Positions 17,052 to 25,856 of a DNA stretch of 64,000 bases are shown here, in pieces. The notes under the pieces were generated by a model. That model did not search any database. It had not been told where the DNA came from and saw only the letters and a program-made list of their open reading frames with translations. The position numbers and the translations under genes are program-made. The stretch's first letter is position 1; the number at the start of each line of letters is the position of its first letter. Source of the DNA: an uncultured bacterium (GTDB lineage Bacteria; Bacillota_I; Bacilli_A; RFN20; CAG-826); the NCBI GenBank assembly GCA_949284685.1, contig CASDWE010000002.1:19064-83063 (forward strand). Reading direction: 5' to 3'.

Positions 17052-17127
17052 CTCCCGTTAGCTCAGTTGGTAGAGCACTTGACTTTTAATCACGGGGTCA
17101 GAAGTTCGAATCTTCTACGGGAGACCA
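17052..17127 (+). tRNA. tRNA-Lys (anticodon TTT), with an anticodon-stem mismatch
   Basis: Acceptor CTCCCGT/ACGGGAG, loop CTTTTAA and encoded CCA. The anticodon stem reads CTTGA/TCACG, so pair 28:42 is T-C where a T-A pair would be expected (TCAAG). Confidence 0.94.
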
Positions 17128-17133
17128 AAAAAT

Positions 17134-17223
17134 GCCCGGGTGGCGGAATAGGTAGACGCACAGGACTTAAAATCCTGCGGGACCAACACTCCCATACCGG
17201 TTCGATTCCGGTTCCGGGCACCA
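17134..17223 (+). tRNA. tRNA-Leu (anticodon TAA)
   Basis: Acceptor GCCCGGG/TCCGGGC, anticodon stem CAGGA/TCCTG with loop CTTAAAA, a long class II variable arm and encoded CCA. Confidence 0.97.
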
Positions 17224-17234
17224 ATTATTAAATT

Positions 17235-17256
17235 CCCTATTAAGGGTTTTTTATTT
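17235..17256 (+). terminator. Weak terminator between tRNA-Leu and the second tRNA-Gln
   Basis: Short stem CCCT/AGGG (17235-17238 with 17243-17246) followed by TTTTTTATTTT. With only four strong pairs it probably lets some transcripts through. Confidence 0.45.
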
Positions 17257-17259
17257 TGT

Positions 17260-17333
17260 TGGGGTGTAGCCAAGCGGTAAGGCAGCGGGCTCTGAACTCG
17301 CCAGCCCTGGTTCGAATCCAGGTACCCCAGCCA
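17260..17333 (+). tRNA. tRNA-Gln (anticodon CTG)
   Basis: Acceptor TGGGGTG/TACCCCA, anticodon stem GCGGG/CTCGC with loop CTCTGAA, discriminator G and encoded CCA. A separate CAG-reading tRNA is notable in an AT-rich genome that already has tRNA-Gln(TTG). Confidence 0.93.
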
Positions 17334-17350
17334 AAATATATGTATATTAG

Positions 17351-17380
17351 TAAACAAAATTAAATTAATTTTGATATAAT
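17351..17380 (+). promoter_or_regulatory. Promoter of nfu, near-leaderless
   Basis: TAAACA (17351-17356), 18-base spacer, and the extended -10 TGATATAAT ending at 17380, nine bases before the ATG. The predicted leader is two or three bases, and there is no ribosome binding site. Confidence 0.6.
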
Positions 17381-17389
17381 TTATGCGAT

Positions 17390-17623
17390 ATGGAAAATCA
17401 AGACAAACAAATTATAGAAACATTAGATAAAATTAGACCATTTATTCAACGCGATGGTGGCGATATTGAATTTAAAAAATTTGAAAATGGTGTTGTTTAT
17501 GTCAAAATGCATGGTGCATGTCAAGGCTGTTCATTTATTGACTTAACAATTAAAGAAACAATCGAAGTTATACTTCAAGAAGAAGTTCCTGGTGTAGCAA
17601 AAGTTGAAGTTATTGAAGATTAA
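17390..17623 (+). CDS. nfu: NifU-like Fe-S scaffold protein (Nfu)
   Basis: A 77-residue protein equal to the C-terminal NifU domain. It has 'IRPFIQRDGGDIEFKKF' and the cluster-binding CxxC in 'HGACQGCSFIDLTIK'. Nfu carries [4Fe-4S] clusters from the SUF scaffold to client proteins, which in this window could include MiaB, Nth and the ferredoxin. It stands alone; its stop overlaps the convergent cysQ-like gene in a shared TTAA. Confidence 0.93.
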   Translation: MENQDKQIIETLDKIRPFIQRDGGDIEFKKFENGVVYVKMHGACQGCSFIDLTIKETIEVILQEEVPGVAKVEVIED

Positions 17624-18402
17624 AGCAAAAAGTTTTTCATATTATTGCAAATAATATAGCCATTACGATTATAAACATCTTTGCGATTATAAATTAAACG
17701 TTTCCCATTTGGTTCTAAAAAGATGCCGCCTGCTTCATTTACAATTATATTAATTGCCGCGGTATCCCATTCCTTAGTCATTGGAGAAAGTCGATAAGAG
17801 ATTTCCGCTTCTCCACTGCTAATTAAACAGGCTTTTATAGATGAGCCTTTTTTTAATACTTTTGTTATTTTATCGGCGTGACGTAGTATCATATTTTGTT
17901 CTTTGACATTATGATGAAAAACAGAAATTAGACATGTTAAATTTTCCGTTTTGTTATTAACGTGGATCTTTTTAATTGAACCATTTTTATCAATATGAAA
18001 AGCACCTTTACCTTTAATTGCATAATAAATTTCGTTATATGCAGGAATTAAAACAACACCGACAACTATTTCATGTTTATAGCATAGTGCGATATTTGTG
18101 GTAAATTCATCGTCTTTATTAATAAAATCTTTAGTACCATCAATAGGATCAATAATCCAAACATAATCTTTATTTAATCTTGAAAAATCGTCAACACTTT
18201 CTTCTGTTAAAAAACCATGATTAGGAAAAAGTGAAGACAAGTAGTCTTTTAAAATTTTGTCAGCCAATTTATCGGCTTTTGTGACCGGGGAATTATCACT
18301 TTTAATTTCAACATTTAAATCATGGCTATTATAAATATCCATGATAGGATTTATAACCATTTTGGCCGCTTGTAATGCAGCGTTTAAAAATATTTCATAC
18401 AT
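17620..18402 (-). CDS. CysQ-like 3'-phosphoadenosine 5'-phosphate (pAp) phosphatase, inositol-monophosphatase fold
   Basis: A 260-residue lithium-sensitive phosphatase-fold protein. Metal-site motifs are 'SPVTKADKLAD', 'LTEESVDDF', 'WIIDPIDGTKDFI' and 'MTKEWDTAAINIIVNEAGG'. The KEWDTAA and GTKDFI forms fit CysQ (pAp to AMP) better than inositol monophosphatase, but substrate choice is inference. The start at 18402 follows GGGAGGG with good spacing, one base after the nrnA stop. It is the last gene of argS-rpoE-nrnA-cysQ and follows another pAp-active enzyme. Confidence 0.85.
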   Translation of the reverse strand: MYEIFLNAALQAAKMVINPIMDIYNSHDLNVEIKSDNSPVTKADKLADKILKDYLSSLFPNHGFLTEESVDDFSRLNKDYVWIIDPIDGTKDFINKDDEFTTNIALCYKHEIVVGVVLIPAYNEIYYAIKGKGAFHIDKNGSIKKIHVNNKTENLTCLISVFHHNVKEQNMILRHADKITKVLKKGSSIKACLISSGEAEISYRLSPMTKEWDTAAINIIVNEAGGIFLEPNGKRLIYNRKDVYNRNGYIICNNMKNFLL

Positions 18403-18403
18403 T

Positions 18404-19354
18404 TTAAATTCCCTCCCCATTTAAAACTTTATCAATATCTTTAATTATATTAGAAATTAAATCATTTTTAAAATCGATTTTTTGAATACCGCAAGCAAGA
18501 TTATGCCCGCCACCACCATATTTTTTTGCAACAGAAACAACACTAATAGATTTACTTCTAAATTCAACCGTTAAAGTATCATCATCATTTTCTATAAACA
18601 AAATCCAAACTTCTATGCCATTTAGATTTCCCAAAGTATTTACATATTTTCCAATATATCCAACATCAAGAAAAGCATTTTTGATTTCTTTTGGAACAAC
18701 ACAATAAATGACTTTATTATCAATTTTAAAATTTGAATATATGTATGAGGTTACTTTAAAAGAAGATAAACTAGTTAGTGAGATATTTTGATACACCGAT
18801 TTATAATCCACACCTAATTTAATAAGTTTCTTACAAATTGTAAGACTTCTTAAATCGTTTTCTAAATACATAAATCTATTAGTGTCTGCTACAATACCAT
18901 AAAAAAGTGCAGTTAACATCGTATTAGAAATTTTAAAACATTTTTTAACTAATAATTTATAAAGTAATGATGCACAACTTGATGCACTATTATCTATATA
19001 ACTAAAAGAAGCGTTATTAATAGTATGGACACCAACATTATGGTGGTCAATAACCACTAATTCTTTGCAATTAAAAATTCTTTGATCTTCACACCTATAA
19101 TCTTCATTAAAATCCAAAGCAATTCCTAAACTAGAAAAAAATATCTCATCGCCTAAAACGTGTGGCTTAAAAAATAAAGAAAACATCTTTTCCACACCAC
19201 TACCAACAAGATATACATTTTTATTTTTAAAGTTATTTTTAATAAATTCATACATGGCGATTTGCGAAGCAAAACAATCTCCATCGCAATTTATATGTCC
19301 AAATATGATTATACTATCATATTTGTTCAGCAAACGTATAAACTTATTAATCAT
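18404..19354 (-). CDS. nrnA: DHH/DHHA1 phosphoesterase, oligoribonuclease NrnA-type
   Basis: A 316-residue protein. The DHH domain has 'IIFGHINCDGDCFASQIA' (metal-binding Asp residues), 'ELVVIDHHNVG' (DHH) and 'FYGIVADTNRFMY'; the DHHA1 domain ends in 'KYGGGGHNLACGIQ' for substrate binding. NrnA degrades 2-5 nt RNAs and dephosphorylates pAp. GdpP-type c-di-AMP phosphodiesterases share the fold but have extra N-terminal domains absent here. The start overlaps the rpoE stop by one base (TAATG). Confidence 0.9.
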   Translation of the reverse strand: MINKFIRLLNKYDSIIIFGHINCDGDCFASQIAMYEFIKNNFKNKNVYLVGSGVEKMFSLFFKPHVLGDEIFFSSLGIALDFNEDYRCEDQRIFNCKELVVIDHHNVGVHTINNASFSYIDNSASSCASLLYKLLVKKCFKISNTMLTALFYGIVADTNRFMYLENDLRSLTICKKLIKLGVDYKSVYQNISLTSLSSFKVTSYIYSNFKIDNKVIYCVVPKEIKNAFLDVGYIGKYVNTLGNLNGIEVWILFIENDDDTLTVEFRSKSISVVSVAKKYGGGGHNLACGIQKIDFKNDLISNIIKDIDKVLNGEGI

Positions 19355-19752
19355 TAATACATATCGCTTTCACTTTGATTAGAGTCATTATAATCTTCTT
19401 CGTCAGAATCGTCATCATGTTCAGAATTATCATCTAATGATTCATCTTCATCCATATCTTCGTCATCAAGTTCTTCTTGATAATCATTTTCTTCATTATA
19501 TGCATCCTTCATATCAATATGAACTTTTTCAAATGTATGACGATTTCTTAAATCCCACAAGTTGTCACCAAGCAAAACAAAACGTCCGTCTAATGTTAAA
19601 TTAGTATAAAAACTTGATATTTTGTTGTCAGCTTCTTCTTCTGTTAAATTTAAAGTGTTTTTGACATAATTCCATAAATCAGCAAATGAAACAGGTTCCT
19701 TTGCATTTTTGTCTAAATAATCATAGGCTAAATCTAACATTGATTTTTCCAT
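19354..19752 (-). CDS. rpoE: RNA polymerase delta subunit
   Basis: A 132-residue protein with an N-terminal HARE-HTH fold (residues about 1-75: 'MLDLAYDYLDKNAKEPVSFADLW', 'DGRFVLLGDNLWDLRNRH') and a highly acidic, disordered tail of Asp/Glu and Ser/Asn. Delta is confined to Firmicutes; it helps RNA polymerase recycle and makes it sensitive to initiating NTP levels. Its place next to argS matches other Bacilli. An AAGGAGG site precedes the ATG. Confidence 0.95.
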   Translation of the reverse strand: MEKSMLDLAYDYLDKNAKEPVSFADLWNYVKNTLNLTEEEADNKISSFYTNLTLDGRFVLLGDNLWDLRNRHTFEKVHIDMKDAYNEENDYQEELDDEDMDEDESLDDNSEHDDDSDEEDYNDSNQSESDMY

Positions 19753-19768
19753 ATAAGTTTTTTCCTCC

Positions 19769-21403
19769 TTACATTTTTTCTAAAACTTTAACGCCAATTA
19801 AATTTAAACTATTTTTTAAGACAATAGTACTTGCCTTGGCTAAAGCAAGTCTACTTCTAGTTAAATTGATGTTTTCATTACCAACGATTCGACATTCGCT
19901 ATAAAACGCATGAATACATGCAGATAATTTTTGAATATACGCTGTTAATAAATATGGTTCTAAATTAATAGCGGCATTTTTAATAACGTTATAGTATTCA
20001 CCTAAAATTTTCATTAATTCAATTTCTTTAGAATTATTCAATAAAAGATAGTCACCATCTAAAGAACAATCTAGATTACTTTTTAAAACTTTATTTAACC
20101 TAGCGTAAGCGTATTGTGCATAATAAACGGGATTTGATGCAGATTGTTCTCTTGCTAAATTAATATCAAAATCTAAATGAGTATTTGCGCTTCTATTAAC
20201 AAAGAAATATCTTATCGCATCCGTTCCAGCTTCTTCACACAATTCACGCAAAGTAATTGTTTGACCGGTTCTTTTTGATAATTTCATTTCACTACCATCT
20301 TTAAAAATTCTTACCATTTGAATTAGAGTAACATTTAAAACGTCTTTTGAATAACCATGCATTTCTAAAACAGATTTCATACGGTTAATATATCCGTGAT
20401 GATCAGCACCTAAAACATCAATTAAATAGTCAAAACCACGATTTAATTTATCTAGATGATAAACTATATCCGGCATAAAATATGTCAATTCACCATTTGA
20501 TTTAACAATTACTCGATCTTTATCATCGAGAAAATCGCTAGTTTTTAACATTAATGCACCATCTTGTTCGTAAACCAAATTATTGCGTTTTAAATAATCT
20601 ATTTCTTTTTCGATAGAATTATTTTTTCTTATATCGGTTTCAAAAGTAAAAACATCAAACCTCACATTAAAATCTTTTAAGTCTTTTTTAATTATATCTA
20701 AAAGAATATTTTTTGCTTTATTTTTGCAAATTTCAATAGCTTCACTTTCACTAATATTCAATAGAGAATCATTGAATTCATGCTTTATTTTCTTTGCAAC
20801 TTCAATAATTTCAAAACCATGATACATATCTTGGTTAAGTTCAATATGATAGCCAAATAATTCCTTGTAACGAAGAAAAGTAGAAATTCCTAAATTGTTG
20901 ATTTGATTTCCAGCGTCATTAACGTAGTATTCGCGTGTTACACTATAACCAGCCTTAGAAAGTATTCTTGCCAAACTATCGCCAACAGCAGCACCACGTG
21001 CATGCCCAAGGTGTAAATAACCTGTCGGATTAGCACTTACGAATTCCAAATTAATCTTTTTCTTATGTGAATAGGAAAATTGGCCATATCGGTCTTTTTT
21101 TTGCAAAATTTCTTTTATGGTAGTTGCAAAAACTTCATTTGAGAGGGAAAAGTTTATAAAACCAGGTCCAGCAACTTCTATTTTTTCTAAATAAGAGCGA
21201 TCAATATTTTTGACAATATCATTTGCGATATCGCGTGGATTACGCTTTAACAATTTAGAAAATTTTAAAGCGATGTTACAAGCATAATCACCATGGCTAT
21301 TATCTTTTGATGAAACAATTTCAATGTCTTTTATTAAAACTTTAACGTTAATTTTTTTTAAGGAATTTTTAATTTTCTCTTTTAGAAGCTTTTCAATATT
21401 CAT
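19769..21403 (-). CDS. argS: Arginyl-tRNA synthetase
   Basis: A 544-residue class I synthetase. It has the N-terminal Arg-tRNA D-loop recognition domain, the HIGH motif as 'HLGHARGAAVGDS' (near residue 130), the KMSK-like loop 'EMKLSKRTGQTIT' (near 374) and a C-terminal DALR anticodon-binding domain ('YAQYAYARLNKVLK' onward). It heads the argS-rpoE-nrnA-cysQ operon and has a strong promoter nine bases from the ATG without a ribosome binding site. Confidence 0.97.
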   Translation of the reverse strand: MNIEKLLKEKIKNSLKKINVKVLIKDIEIVSSKDNSHGDYACNIALKFSKLLKRNPRDIANDIVKNIDRSYLEKIEVAGPGFINFSLSNEVFATTIKEILQKKDRYGQFSYSHKKKINLEFVSANPTGYLHLGHARGAAVGDSLARILSKAGYSVTREYYVNDAGNQINNLGISTFLRYKELFGYHIELNQDMYHGFEIIEVAKKIKHEFNDSLLNISESEAIEICKNKAKNILLDIIKKDLKDFNVRFDVFTFETDIRKNNSIEKEIDYLKRNNLVYEQDGALMLKTSDFLDDKDRVIVKSNGELTYFMPDIVYHLDKLNRGFDYLIDVLGADHHGYINRMKSVLEMHGYSKDVLNVTLIQMVRIFKDGSEMKLSKRTGQTITLRELCEEAGTDAIRYFFVNRSANTHLDFDINLAREQSASNPVYYAQYAYARLNKVLKSNLDCSLDGDYLLLNNSKEIELMKILGEYYNVIKNAAINLEPYLLTAYIQKLSACIHAFYSECRIVGNENINLTRSRLALAKASTIVLKNSLNLIGVKVLEKM

Positions 21404-21412
21404 AGCAAAAAT

Positions 21413-21440
21413 ATTATACTAACAACAAAATAATTTTCAA
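21413..21440 (-). promoter_or_regulatory. Promoter of argS, near-leaderless
   Basis: TTGAAA (21440-21435), 16-base spacer, TATAAT (21418-21413), then nine bases to the ATG. It lies across the end of ispF. Confidence 0.65.
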
Positions 21441-21922
21441 TTATTTTCGTTAGATTCAACTAGAACAGCTGCATAAGCAATTATTGCTTTACTATTCCCG
21501 ACATCACCTAATCCTTCATTTGTCCCTGCTTTAATTGAAATATTAGAAATATCAGTTTTGCATAAAAAAGCCGTGTTTTGACGCATATTTTGAATAAATT
21601 TGCTTAATTTTGGTTTTTCTAGCGATATAAAAATATCAGCATTAACAAGATGAAAATTGTTTTTTATTAAAAGTTCAATCACATGTTTTAAAATAATTGA
21701 GGAGGAAATATTTTTATAAGTTTCATTATTATCTGGAAAGTGATGACCTAAATCACCTAAGGCCAAACTTCCAAGAATTGCTTCGCTTAATGCGTGATAA
21801 ACAACGTCTCCATCACTATGAGCTATTACTTTTAAATCACATGGTATGTGTTCGCCTGCTAATATTATGCCATCGCCTTTTTCTAAACGATGTATGTCTT
21901 TAGAAAATCCAACTTTAAACAT
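21437..21922 (-). CDS. ispF: 2-C-methyl-D-erythritol 2,4-cyclodiphosphate synthase
   Basis: A 161-residue enzyme of the MEP isoprenoid pathway. The zinc-binding motif 'SKDIHRLEKG' (DxH), 'IAHSDGDVVYHALSEAILG' and 'GDLGHHFPDN' are all present, with 'SIKAGTNEGLGDVG' at the C-terminal active site. It shows that this lineage makes isoprenoids by the MEP route, unlike many Mollicutes. The start overlaps the ychF stop by one base (TAATG). Confidence 0.97.
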   Translation of the reverse strand: MFKVGFSKDIHRLEKGDGIILAGEHIPCDLKVIAHSDGDVVYHALSEAILGSLALGDLGHHFPDNNETYKNISSSIILKHVIELLIKNNFHLVNADIFISLEKPKLSKFIQNMRQNTAFLCKTDISNISIKAGTNEGLGDVGNSKAIIAYAAVLVESNENN

Positions 21923-23028
21923 TACACATTAAACCTAAAAAACATTATATCGCCATCTTTTGGACAATAATCTTTCCCTTCACTTCTTAATCTTCCAGCT
22001 TCTTTAATAGCTGTCTCTGACTTATATTTAAATATATCATCAAATGTATAAACTTCAGCACGAATAAATCCTTTCATAAAATCAGTATGAATAATTCCCG
22101 CACATTGGTTTGCTTTCATACCATTAATAAATGTCCACGCACGGCATTCATCTTCACCAACAGTGAAAAATGTTGATAGATTTAACAATCGATAGGTTGC
22201 TTTTATTAATCTATCTAATCCTGACTCCTTCAAATTTAAAGAAGATAGATATTCAATTTTTTCTTCCTTTGTTAATTCTGATAGTTCACTTTCAATTTGA
22301 CACGAAATACTAATAACATCGCTTTTTTGACTTTTTGCATATTCCACTAATCTATTGTAATTATCATTATTGCTCAAGTTTAATAAATCATCTTCACTAA
22401 CATTTGCAACATATAAAAGTGGTTTGTTAGTTAAAAGAAAATAATTTTTATCAATAAACTCCTTTTCTTCGCTTGTTAATTCTGCACAACGAAGTGGAAT
22501 TCCTTTTTCCAAATTTTCTTTAATTTTTTTAGTTAAATCCAGTTCATACAATGAAAGTTTATCCTTAGCAATTTTGGCTTTTGTTTCTATCTTAGAAATA
22601 CGATTAATGATAGTTTGTAAATCAGCAAGACATAATTCAAGATTAATAATATCTGCGTCGCGAACTGAATCAATTGTATTTTCAACATGAATAATGTCTG
22701 AATTTTCAAAACATCTTACAACCTCAACAATCGCGTCACATTGACGTATATTGGCTAGAAATTGATTGCCCAATCCTTCTCCTTTTGAAGCCCCTTTTAC
22801 GAGTCCAGCAATATCAAAAAATTCACAAGTTGCGTATATTGTTTTCTTAGGCTTAAATATATTAGACAAGAACTCTAAACGATCATCTGGAACATTTACG
22901 ATTCCAGTATTTGGATTTATTGTAGCAAATGGATAATTTGCTGCCTCAACATGCGAATTTGTTATAGCGTTAAAAAGTGTAGATTTGCCAACATTTGGAA
23001 GACCAACTATTCCTGCTTTTAATGACAT
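21922..23028 (-). CDS. ychF: Obg-like GTPase/ATPase YchF
   Basis: A 368-residue P-loop protein. G1 'GLPNVGKSTLFNAIT', G3 'DIAGLVKGASKGEGLGNQF' and the altered G4 'NVSEDD' favour ATP over GTP, as known for YchF; the C-terminal TGS domain ends 'GKDYCPKDGDIMFFRFNV'. It binds ribosomes and takes part in stress responses. ATG 23028 is chosen over an upstream extension because the conserved N-terminus 'MSLKAGIVGLPNVGKS' begins there. In Bacillus the yyzM (DUF951) gene is its neighbour; here two ABC transporter genes lie between. Confidence 0.96.
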   Translation of the reverse strand: MSLKAGIVGLPNVGKSTLFNAITNSHVEAANYPFATINPNTGIVNVPDDRLEFLSNIFKPKKTIYATCEFFDIAGLVKGASKGEGLGNQFLANIRQCDAIVEVVRCFENSDIIHVENTIDSVRDADIINLELCLADLQTIINRISKIETKAKIAKDKLSLYELDLTKKIKENLEKGIPLRCAELTSEEKEFIDKNYFLLTNKPLLYVANVSEDDLLNLSNNDNYNRLVEYAKSQKSDVISISCQIESELSELTKEEKIEYLSSLNLKESGLDRLIKATYRLLNLSTFFTVGEDECRAWTFINGMKANQCAGIIHTDFMKGFIRAEVYTFDDIFKYKSETAIKEAGRLRSEGKDYCPKDGDIMFFRFNV

Positions 23029-23060
23029 ATAAATTTTCTTCTTTCCGTGAGTATTATAAA

Positions 23061-25856
23061 CTAGTTTTTTAAACATTCCAAAGGATTTAACTTTAAAACT
23101 TTTTTTATAAGAAATAGTGCACTTAAAAAACCAGTAATTAGTGAAAAAACAAATATAACTAAATATGGAAGAAAAGAAAAGTTTAAGTCAACGCTGATAT
23201 TAAATAACTTTGAAAATCCAAATTTAAAAGAAACAAAAATAATCAGTAATTGTAAACAAGCAGAAACTGCACCAATTATTGTAATTAAAAAAGAATGAAC
23301 AAATAATAATTTTAGACTCTCCTTTTTGTTTATTCCAAGACAACGCAATAATCCAATATCTTTTCTTGTTTCGATTAAATGCAAATAGTTACATAACCCA
23401 ACTAAACAAACTCCTACCATACTAATCATAATTGAAAGTACCCACAATATGATTTCTAAATAAGAGCACATTTTATTTGTTTGTATTTTGATATCATACA
23501 TTGGATTTAAAAATTGATAATAAGAGTAAAGTTTTGATAATTCATCAACCACTTCTTGACTGTCGGTGTTATGATTAACATCAAAAGACATACCAACAGG
23601 AATAAGATCAAATCCACTTATGCCTAATTGTGTTTGAAAAAATAAAACCGACCATAAATTATCGTGATATATGACATTTAGTTGATTTTCTATGACACCA
23701 ACAATTGTAAAAGATTGAGTTGTAATTTCATTATTACTTTGATTTTTAACTATCGATAAATAAATTTCTTCACCAATAACATCTATCTTAGAAAATAATT
23801 TATTAGCTAAATTAGTCGAAATGACAAATTCAGTATAATTATTTGGTGACGAACCATTTTGAATTTTTTGGTTATCTAATGTTTTAAAAAAGATACCATC
23901 ATTAGACGTTTTGCTATAGTGGCCACATGAAATTCCTTCTGGAAGTTCCACCATTGCTGAAGGATCAAAATCCATAGAGGAAAAAACGCCAGTAGTTTCA
24001 TCTAATAATGATAATGAACTAGAAATAAAAATCATATTTGAAAAACCACTTAACAAACTAGTTCCGTAAACCGAATATCCTCCTAGCGAAGAATATATTG
24101 GATTATATATTTCTTGATATAGGTCCTTAAATTGGTTGTAATCTAGATAATTAAAAGCGTCAAACGGATTTTTAAAAATTAGCAACCTATCAATGTTTCT
24201 AGGATTAGTTTCAGCATATAGCCAAGGATAATAATTTTTATTTGCTATTTCAAATATGTAGTTATTTAAATAATCATCCATAAATGAATTGCGCAAAAAT
24301 TTTTCTGCATCATTAACTTTTATGTATCTTATTTTTTTAAGTATCCAAGGATAATACTCTTCTTCGGTAATGTTAGTGTTTGTTTTAAATCTCATCATTT
24401 CTTCAAATACATGCTCATTGAAATCGTGATTACTATGATAAATAGTCGGCTCATTAGAAATAGTAAATCCTCTAATTATAAATATTTGTTCGTCATTATA
24501 TTGCCATGAGTTGTTTGCAAGTTCAAAACATACCATTAAATCATTTGTTGAGATATAATTTGATAAAGATTCAATAGTTCTAACGATTCTTAATTGATAA
24601 CAAATTTCACTTAACATAAAAGGATCAATCGAAATAACAATTTCATCATTTTTTAAAAAGTCAATTTGTTTTGGATAAATCGTATCCTTACAATCTTCTA
24701 ACCATATAAAATCATTTACATGTCTAATTGAGTATCCTCTTAAAACATAGCGGTAGGAAGTATTAGCAAGAGTCAAATGGTTTAAATCTTTAAAATACTC
24801 CTCAAAATTAGCAAGATAACAAATTCCATCATCATATGAATATTGGCTTGTTTTTTCAAGAATAGTATTAGATTCTTCATCGGATATACTTTCTATGTTC
24901 TCAGATATAGCTTCGGTATCTTTGTTAGAAACAATCACTTGATTATCTCTGATAATATTTGAATAAACCGACATTACACTTGAATATATTGTATCGCTTA
25001 ATAACAAAGCAAGACCAACACTTAAAAAACCAAAAGAGACAACAATATTTGTAATTACACTGCGAAACTTCCTTTTTTTGATAGAATTTTTACTATATCG
25101 TAGCAAAAAATGAAATGGCAAAACAATCTTATTTTTGGAAATTTTGTATTGCAAAATTGGCAAGGACTTTTTGGTTTTTTCTGTCGAATTATTGATAATG
25201 TTTTTTTCTAAATAAAATGTTTTATCTTTGTAAACATAAATTGTATCGGCATAATTATTAGATAAATCTATATCATGACTTATGACTATTACTAAAACAT
25301 ATTTAGAAATAGTTTTTAAAATATCCATTATTTCTATTTTTGTTTTGCTATCTAAAGATCCAGTTGGCTCATCACAAAGCAAAATCTTTGCACCACTTAT
25401 CAAACATCTCCCTATTGCCACTCGCTGTTTTTCTCCACCTGAAAGATCACATACTGGCGAATTTTTCAAATGATAAATATTTAAAATTTTCAAAATGTCA
25501 TGACATCTTTTAATTTGCTTTTTTGCATTAACTTGCTCAATACATTTTAATGGCAACAAAACATTATTAAGCACTGTTTCATCACTGAATAATTTAAAAT
25601 CTTGATATACATAACCAATATTTTCAAGACGAAATTTTGAAATTTCTTCATCATTTAAAGTTCTCAAATTTATTCCATTTATTATGACTTCACCATCATA
25701 ATCAGTTAAACCAGATAATATGTTCATAAGAGTGCTTTTTCCGCATCCTGAGGGGCCTAAAATAAAATACATTCCTATATTTGGAAAGCATAAATTTATA
25801 TTTTCTAATATTAATTCATCGTTAAATTTTTTATATAAATTTCTAACTTTAATCAT
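23061..25856 (-). CDS. MacB-like fused ABC transporter ATPase-permease (931 aa)
   Basis: Residues 1-220 are a LolD/MacB-type ATPase (Walker A GPSGCGKST near 34, signature LSGGEKQR near 138, Walker [13 protein letters not shown]). A membrane helix follows (about 265-290), then an extracytoplasmic domain of about 490 residues, then three helices (about 797-822, 843-868 and 893-918) with 'IGLLRCLGINKKESL' typical of FtsX permeases. This single-chain order is that of MacB. The outer domain is Tyr/Asn-rich and not recognised. The start overlaps the end of the second fused transporter by four bases (ATGA), so they probably form a heterodimer. Substrate unknown; peptide export or lipoprotein handling is possible. 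Confidence 0.88.
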   Translation of the reverse strand: MIKVRNLYKKFNDELILENINLCFPNIGMYFILGPSGCGKSTLMNILSGLTDYDGEVIINGINLRTLNDEEISKFRLENIGYVYQDFKLFSDETVLNNVLLPLKCIEQVNAKKQIKRCHDILKILNIYHLKNSPVCDLSGGEKQRVAIGRCLISGAKILLCDEPTGSLDSKTKIEIMDILKTISKYVLVIVISHDIDLSNNYADTIYVYKDKTFYLEKNIINNSTEKTKKSLPILQYKISKNKIVLPFHFLLRYSKNSIKKRKFRSVITNIVVSFGFLSVGLALLLSDTIYSSVMSVYSNIIRDNQVIVSNKDTEAISENIESISDEESNTILEKTSQYSYDDGICYLANFEEYFKDLNHLTLANTSYRYVLRGYSIRHVNDFIWLEDCKDTIYPKQIDFLKNDEIVISIDPFMLSEICYQLRIVRTIESLSNYISTNDLMVCFELANNSWQYNDEQIFIIRGFTISNEPTIYHSNHDFNEHVFEEMMRFKTNTNITEEEYYPWILKKIRYIKVNDAEKFLRNSFMDDYLNNYIFEIANKNYYPWLYAETNPRNIDRLLIFKNPFDAFNYLDYNQFKDLYQEIYNPIYSSLGGYSVYGTSLLSGFSNMIFISSSLSLLDETTGVFSSMDFDPSAMVELPEGISCGHYSKTSNDGIFFKTLDNQKIQNGSSPNNYTEFVISTNLANKLFSKIDVIGEEIYLSIVKNQSNNEITTQSFTIVGVIENQLNVIYHDNLWSVLFFQTQLGISGFDLIPVGMSFDVNHNTDSQEVVDELSKLYSYYQFLNPMYDIKIQTNKMCSYLEIILWVLSIMISMVGVCLVGLCNYLHLIETRKDIGLLRCLGINKKESLKLLFVHSFLITIIGAVSACLQLLIIFVSFKFGFSKLFNISVDLNFSFLPYLVIFVFSLITGFLSALFLIKKVLKLNPLECLKN

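Noticed and set aside
16640..17357. Reading frames on the minus strand through the tRNA cluster
   Set aside because: They are translations of tRNA genes (for example runs such as GYLDSNQGW) and not proteins.
21000..21015. CACGTG-containing site as a candidate parS
   Set aside because: The flanks do not match the 16-bp parS palindrome, and it lies in the conserved HIGH-motif region of argS. Other CACGTG sites near 57295 and 58720 fail in the same way.
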